Positions 4,810-6,879 of a DNA stretch of 6,879 nucleotides are shown here, piece by piece. A program made the translations under genes and the position numbers. The notes beneath the pieces were generated by a model. That model made no database searches and had not been told where the DNA came from. It worked only from the letters and a program-made list of their open reading frames with translations. The DNA is taken from assembly GCA_021786555.1 (NCBI GenBank), contig JAJYNB010000422.1, positions 1 through 6,879 of the forward strand, read 5' to 3'. Source of the DNA: Bacillota bacterium. GTDB lineage: Bacteria; Bacillota; Desulfitobacteriia; Desulfitobacteriales; JAJXUE01. The first letter of the stretch is position 1, and each line of letters opens with the position of its first letter.

Positions 4810-6578
4810 TAGGGAGACGTCCAAAGGTTCTGGAGATTAACCTCACTACGGAGGAAGCTGCTGTCCATGTAAGGGATGATTTGGGGGGCAGCTTAGGGGG
4901 GAGCGGTCTGGCCGCGACCCTGTTCGCGGCAGCGGTTGACTATGAGCAGGATGCCCTGTCCCCCTCCCAACCAATAGTTATGGCCATTGGGCCTCTTACC
5001 GGCATTTTCCCGGTAATAACCAAGGTGGTCTCCATGTTCCGCTCTCCGCTCACCGGAGGGTTAGGGGAGAGCCATGCCGGGATGCGGCTCGGCATGGCTC
5101 TCCGGTTTGCCGGTTATGATGCTGTCTTGATCAAGGGACGGGCCAGGAGGCCCGTATACCTGGTGATAAGCTCCCGCGGTGTACAAGTAAAGCCTGCCGG
5201 TCCCCTGTGGGGCATGACTGTGGAGGAGACCGGGAGAATCCTGCGGGAAATTGAGGGGTGTGAAGGACACCGCAGCTGCCTGAGAATCGGCCCAGCCGGC
5301 GAAAGGCTGGTAAGGTTTGCCGGAGTGAATGTGGACACGTACAGGCATTTCGGCCGTCTGGGGCTGGGAGCGGTATTTGGCAGCAAACAATTGAAGGGGA
5401 TAGTGGTTCAGGGGGATCTGACGGACTTTCCGGTAGAGTTTCCCCGGGAGTACAAGAAGGTGTATGAGGAAGCCTACAGCAGGGTGACCGGCACCGAAGT
5501 GATGGAAAAATACCACGGCCTGGGGACATCAGGGAATGTGCTGGCCTTAAATGAATTAAAGGCCTTGCCGACCAGGAACCTGCAGTCCAGCAGGTTTGAG
5601 GGGGCTAAGGAAATAAGCGGGGAGGAGTTTGCCGAACACAACCTGCTGCGCAAGCTTGCCTGCGCGGGATGCCCGGTGGGGTGTATTCATTTGGCCCTGC
5701 ACCGGACCAGTTTCGGCTCCGGTCAGGAGTATGAGTTTAACCAACTGGCCTATGACCACGAACTACTGTACGCCCTGGGTTCAATGCTCGGCCTTGCCTC
5801 CCGCCAGGATGTTTTATGCCTGATTCAGGCAGTGGAGCAGGCCGGGCTTGACGCAATTTCCACCGGGGTGGCCCTGGCCTGGGCCACAGAGGCTCTGGCC
5901 AGAGGGCTGATTACAGAGGCAGAGTTGGGCTGCCGGCTGGATTTCGGAGATTTAGGCGGCTATCTTAAAGCTGTAGTAGGGGTTGTGCGGCAGGAGAGTG
6001 AGCTGTACCGGGTATTGGCCCTGGGTACAGCAGCTGCGGCGGCGCGGTACGGCGGGAAGGGCTTCGCCCTGGTTTTGGGAGGAAACGAAGCAGCCGGCTA
6101 TCATACGGGCTATGCCAATATGGTGGGCCAGGCGGTGGGAGCGCGGCATTCTCATCTGGATAACGCAGGCTACTCCCTGGACCAGGAGTCCGGACTAAGT
6201 TTGGACCAATTGGCCTCAAAGCTGGTACAGGAGGAGTTGGAACGGAACGTGTTGACATCTCTCTGCATCTGCCTGTTTGCCCGCAAAGCCTATGATTTTG
6301 ATCTGGTGGAAAGGGCTTTGGGATCTGTGGGAATAGAATGGTCCCAAAGGGACCTGTACGAGCTCGGCAGGAGGATTTTCCTGCAAAAGAGGGATATACA
6401 GCGGAGGCTTGGATTTAAACAGGAAAACGTACAGTTTCCCCGCCGCTTTTTCGAGACTCCTTCTCTCAACGGCATGCTGGAACCCTGGCAGGCTGAAAGA
6501 CTGCTCGGGGAATACCTGACGAAGGTGGACCAGCTGCGGATGGGAACCCTGCCGGGAGGCTGGGTAACCGCCACATGA
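4806..6578 (+). CDS. Aldehyde ferredoxin oxidoreductase (AOR) family protein, tungsten-pterin enzyme
   Basis: Cytoplasmic oxidoreductase of 590 residues. The family oxidises aldehydes to acids (or reduces acids) using a bis-pterin tungsten cofactor and one [4Fe-4S] cluster. Visible are the N-terminal domain with RSPLTGGLGESHAG (79-92), GPAGERLVRFAGV (162-174) and the pterin-contact signature GRLGLGAVFGSKQLK (183-197). The cluster ligands are CAGCPVGC (Cys286, Cys289, Cys293) and Cys489 in SLCICLF, close to Cys288/291/295/494 of P. furiosus AOR. The second pterin loop is GNEAAGYHTGYANMVG (426-441) followed by RHSHLDNAGYS (447-457), unlike the RGxCHLR-type sequence of classical AOR, so this is a divergent subgroup and its substrate is unknown. 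The start is ATG 4806, with AGGAGG (4796-4801) 4 nt upstream and an ATGA overlap with the polyferredoxin gene. No MoaD/ThiS-like gene follows directly. Confidence 0.93.
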   Translation: MIGRRPKVLEINLTTEEAAVHVRDDLGGSLGGSGLAATLFAAAVDYEQDALSPSQPIVMAIGPLTGIFPVITKVVSMFRSPLTGGLGESHAGMRLGMALRFAGYDAVLIKGRARRPVYLVISSRGVQVKPAGPLWGMTVEETGRILREIEGCEGHRSCLRIGPAGERLVRFAGVNVDTYRHFGRLGLGAVFGSKQLKGIVVQGDLTDFPVEFPREYKKVYEEAYSRVTGTEVMEKYHGLGTSGNVLALNELKALPTRNLQSSRFEGAKEISGEEFAEHNLLRKLACAGCPVGCIHLALHRTSFGSGQEYEFNQLAYDHELLYALGSMLGLASRQDVLCLIQAVEQAGLDAISTGVALAWATEALARGLITEAELGCRLDFGDLGGYLKAVVGVVRQESELYRVLALGTAAAAARYGGKGFALVLGGNEAAGYHTGYANMVGQAVGARHSHLDNAGYSLDQESGLSLDQLASKLVQEELERNVLTSLCICLFARKAYDFDLVERALGSVGIEWSQRDLYELGRRIFLQKRDIQRRLGFKQENVQFPRRFFETPSLNGMLEPWQAERLLGEYLTKVDQLRMGTLPGGWVTAT

Positions 6579-6667
6579 AACGTTCATGACCTTTTGAAAA
6601 TACGTTCCCGTCAGGCCCATAAGCAGCTGACTCAAAAAACATCCGTCTAGAGTATGACAGAAAACAA

Positions 6668-6685
6668 GGCAGGAATTTGCCTGCC
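6668..6685. repeat. Inverted repeat between the AOR-family gene and the next gene
   Basis: GGCAGG (6668-6673) and CCTGCC (6680-6685) with loop AATTTG. On the + strand no T-run follows. On the minus strand the stem is followed by TTGTTTTC, so it could act as a weak terminator for leftward transcription. No clear + strand terminator lies between the AOR-family stop and the next gene. Confidence 0.5.
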
Positions 6686-6756
6686 CAGAAGGAAAAGGAA
6701 GTATGTGGAAAGAATAAGACAGGAGCAGCTGTTTTCGAAAGGAGTGGGGAAACAAG

Positions 6757-6879
6757 TTGAACAGGCCGTTGATTTTTGCCTTACTGGCGGTGCTGGGGGT
6801 TTTGTTGGTGGGACTGATCCTGAATTCCAGCAAGGCGGCAGTTACCCGCGGTGAACGGGACAGGTTGAGTGAAGCCGGC
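6757..6879 (+). CDS. N-terminus of a membrane-anchored or exported protein, unknown function (3' truncated)
   Basis: An open frame runs from TTG 6757 to the right edge (41 residues), with the previous in-frame stop at 6715. It begins LNRP and continues with a hydrophobic stretch PLIFALLAVLGVLLVGLIL (4-22), then NSSKAAVTRGERDRLSEAG, a polar and charged segment. This is the shape of an uncleaved signal anchor or signal peptide followed by an extracytoplasmic domain. AAAGGAG (6738-6744) lies 12 nt upstream, a rather long spacing. The fragment is too short to assign a family. A 66-codon frame starting at 6654 overlaps it but looks like non-coding sequence. Confidence 0.6.
   Translation, partial: MNRPLIFALLAVLGVLLVGLILNSSKAAVTRGERDRLSEAG

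Noticed and set aside
6216..6833. 205-codon open frame on the minus strand
   Set aside because: Most of it is antisense to the well-supported AOR-family gene, and the translation shows no recognisable domain.
6654..6854. 66-codon frame after the AOR-family gene
   Set aside because: It has no good ribosome-binding site, includes the inverted repeat at 6668-6685, ends in low-complexity Gly-rich sequence, and overlaps a better frame encoding a clear hydrophobic signal segment.

Overview
The window looks like a chromosomal segment of a Gram-positive, spore-forming anaerobe of the Clostridia, most likely Peptococcaceae/Desulfotomaculum-like. The reasons are purine-rich Shine-Dalgarno sites (for example 3795-3803), frequent GTG/TTG starts, a Spo0M-like sporulation-control protein, the B. 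subtilis-like order tsaE-tsaB-rimI-tsaD, and an aldehyde:ferredoxin-type (tungsten-pterin) oxidoreductase paired with a polyferredoxin. All genes called here are on the + strand. The genus is an inference; no species marker is present.

Layout. (1) 2-568: the C-terminal part of a Spo0M-like arrestin-fold protein, cut by the window edge and closed by a strong intrinsic terminator (578-603). (2) 742-3396: a tightly packed operon of tsaE, tsaB, rimI and tsaD with overlaps or gaps of a few bases. TsaE, TsaB and TsaD form the bacterial N6-threonylcarbamoyladenosine (t6A37) tRNA-modification machinery. TsaC, which makes the threonylcarbamoyl-AMP substrate, is not in the window. RimI is a GNAT protein acetyltransferase that commonly travels with them. 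(3) 3397-3809: intergenic. A degenerate heptad repeat with an inverted copy sits between the tsaD stop and the operon terminator (3561-3582), followed by the leader of the next gene with two palindromes. (4) 3810-4031: a 73-residue protein of unknown function, possibly a small Sm/SH3-like beta barrel, with an excellent ribosome-binding site and its own hairpin downstream. (5) 4032-4392: no convincing gene, but a dense cluster of DnaA boxes (five consensus and three one-mismatch sites in 225 bp) with an intrinsic terminator inside it. (6) 4393-6578: a translationally coupled pair encoding a four-[4Fe-4S] polyferredoxin and a tungsten-pterin oxidoreductase of the AOR family. (7) 6757-6879: the start of a gene for a membrane-anchored or exported protein, cut by the right edge.

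The most interesting item is the DnaA-box cluster at 4109-4333. There is no dnaA, dnaN or other replication gene in view, so it is more likely a secondary DnaA-binding locus (titration, or regulation of neighbours) than the main origin. Its two abutting box pairs are exactly 100 bp apart, and it lies close to tsaD. From memory, the tsaD (gcp) region is also one of the non-origin DnaA-box clusters in B. subtilis. The other items worth checking are the inverted heptad element, the unknown 73-residue protein and the divergent cofactor-binding loop of the AOR-family enzyme.
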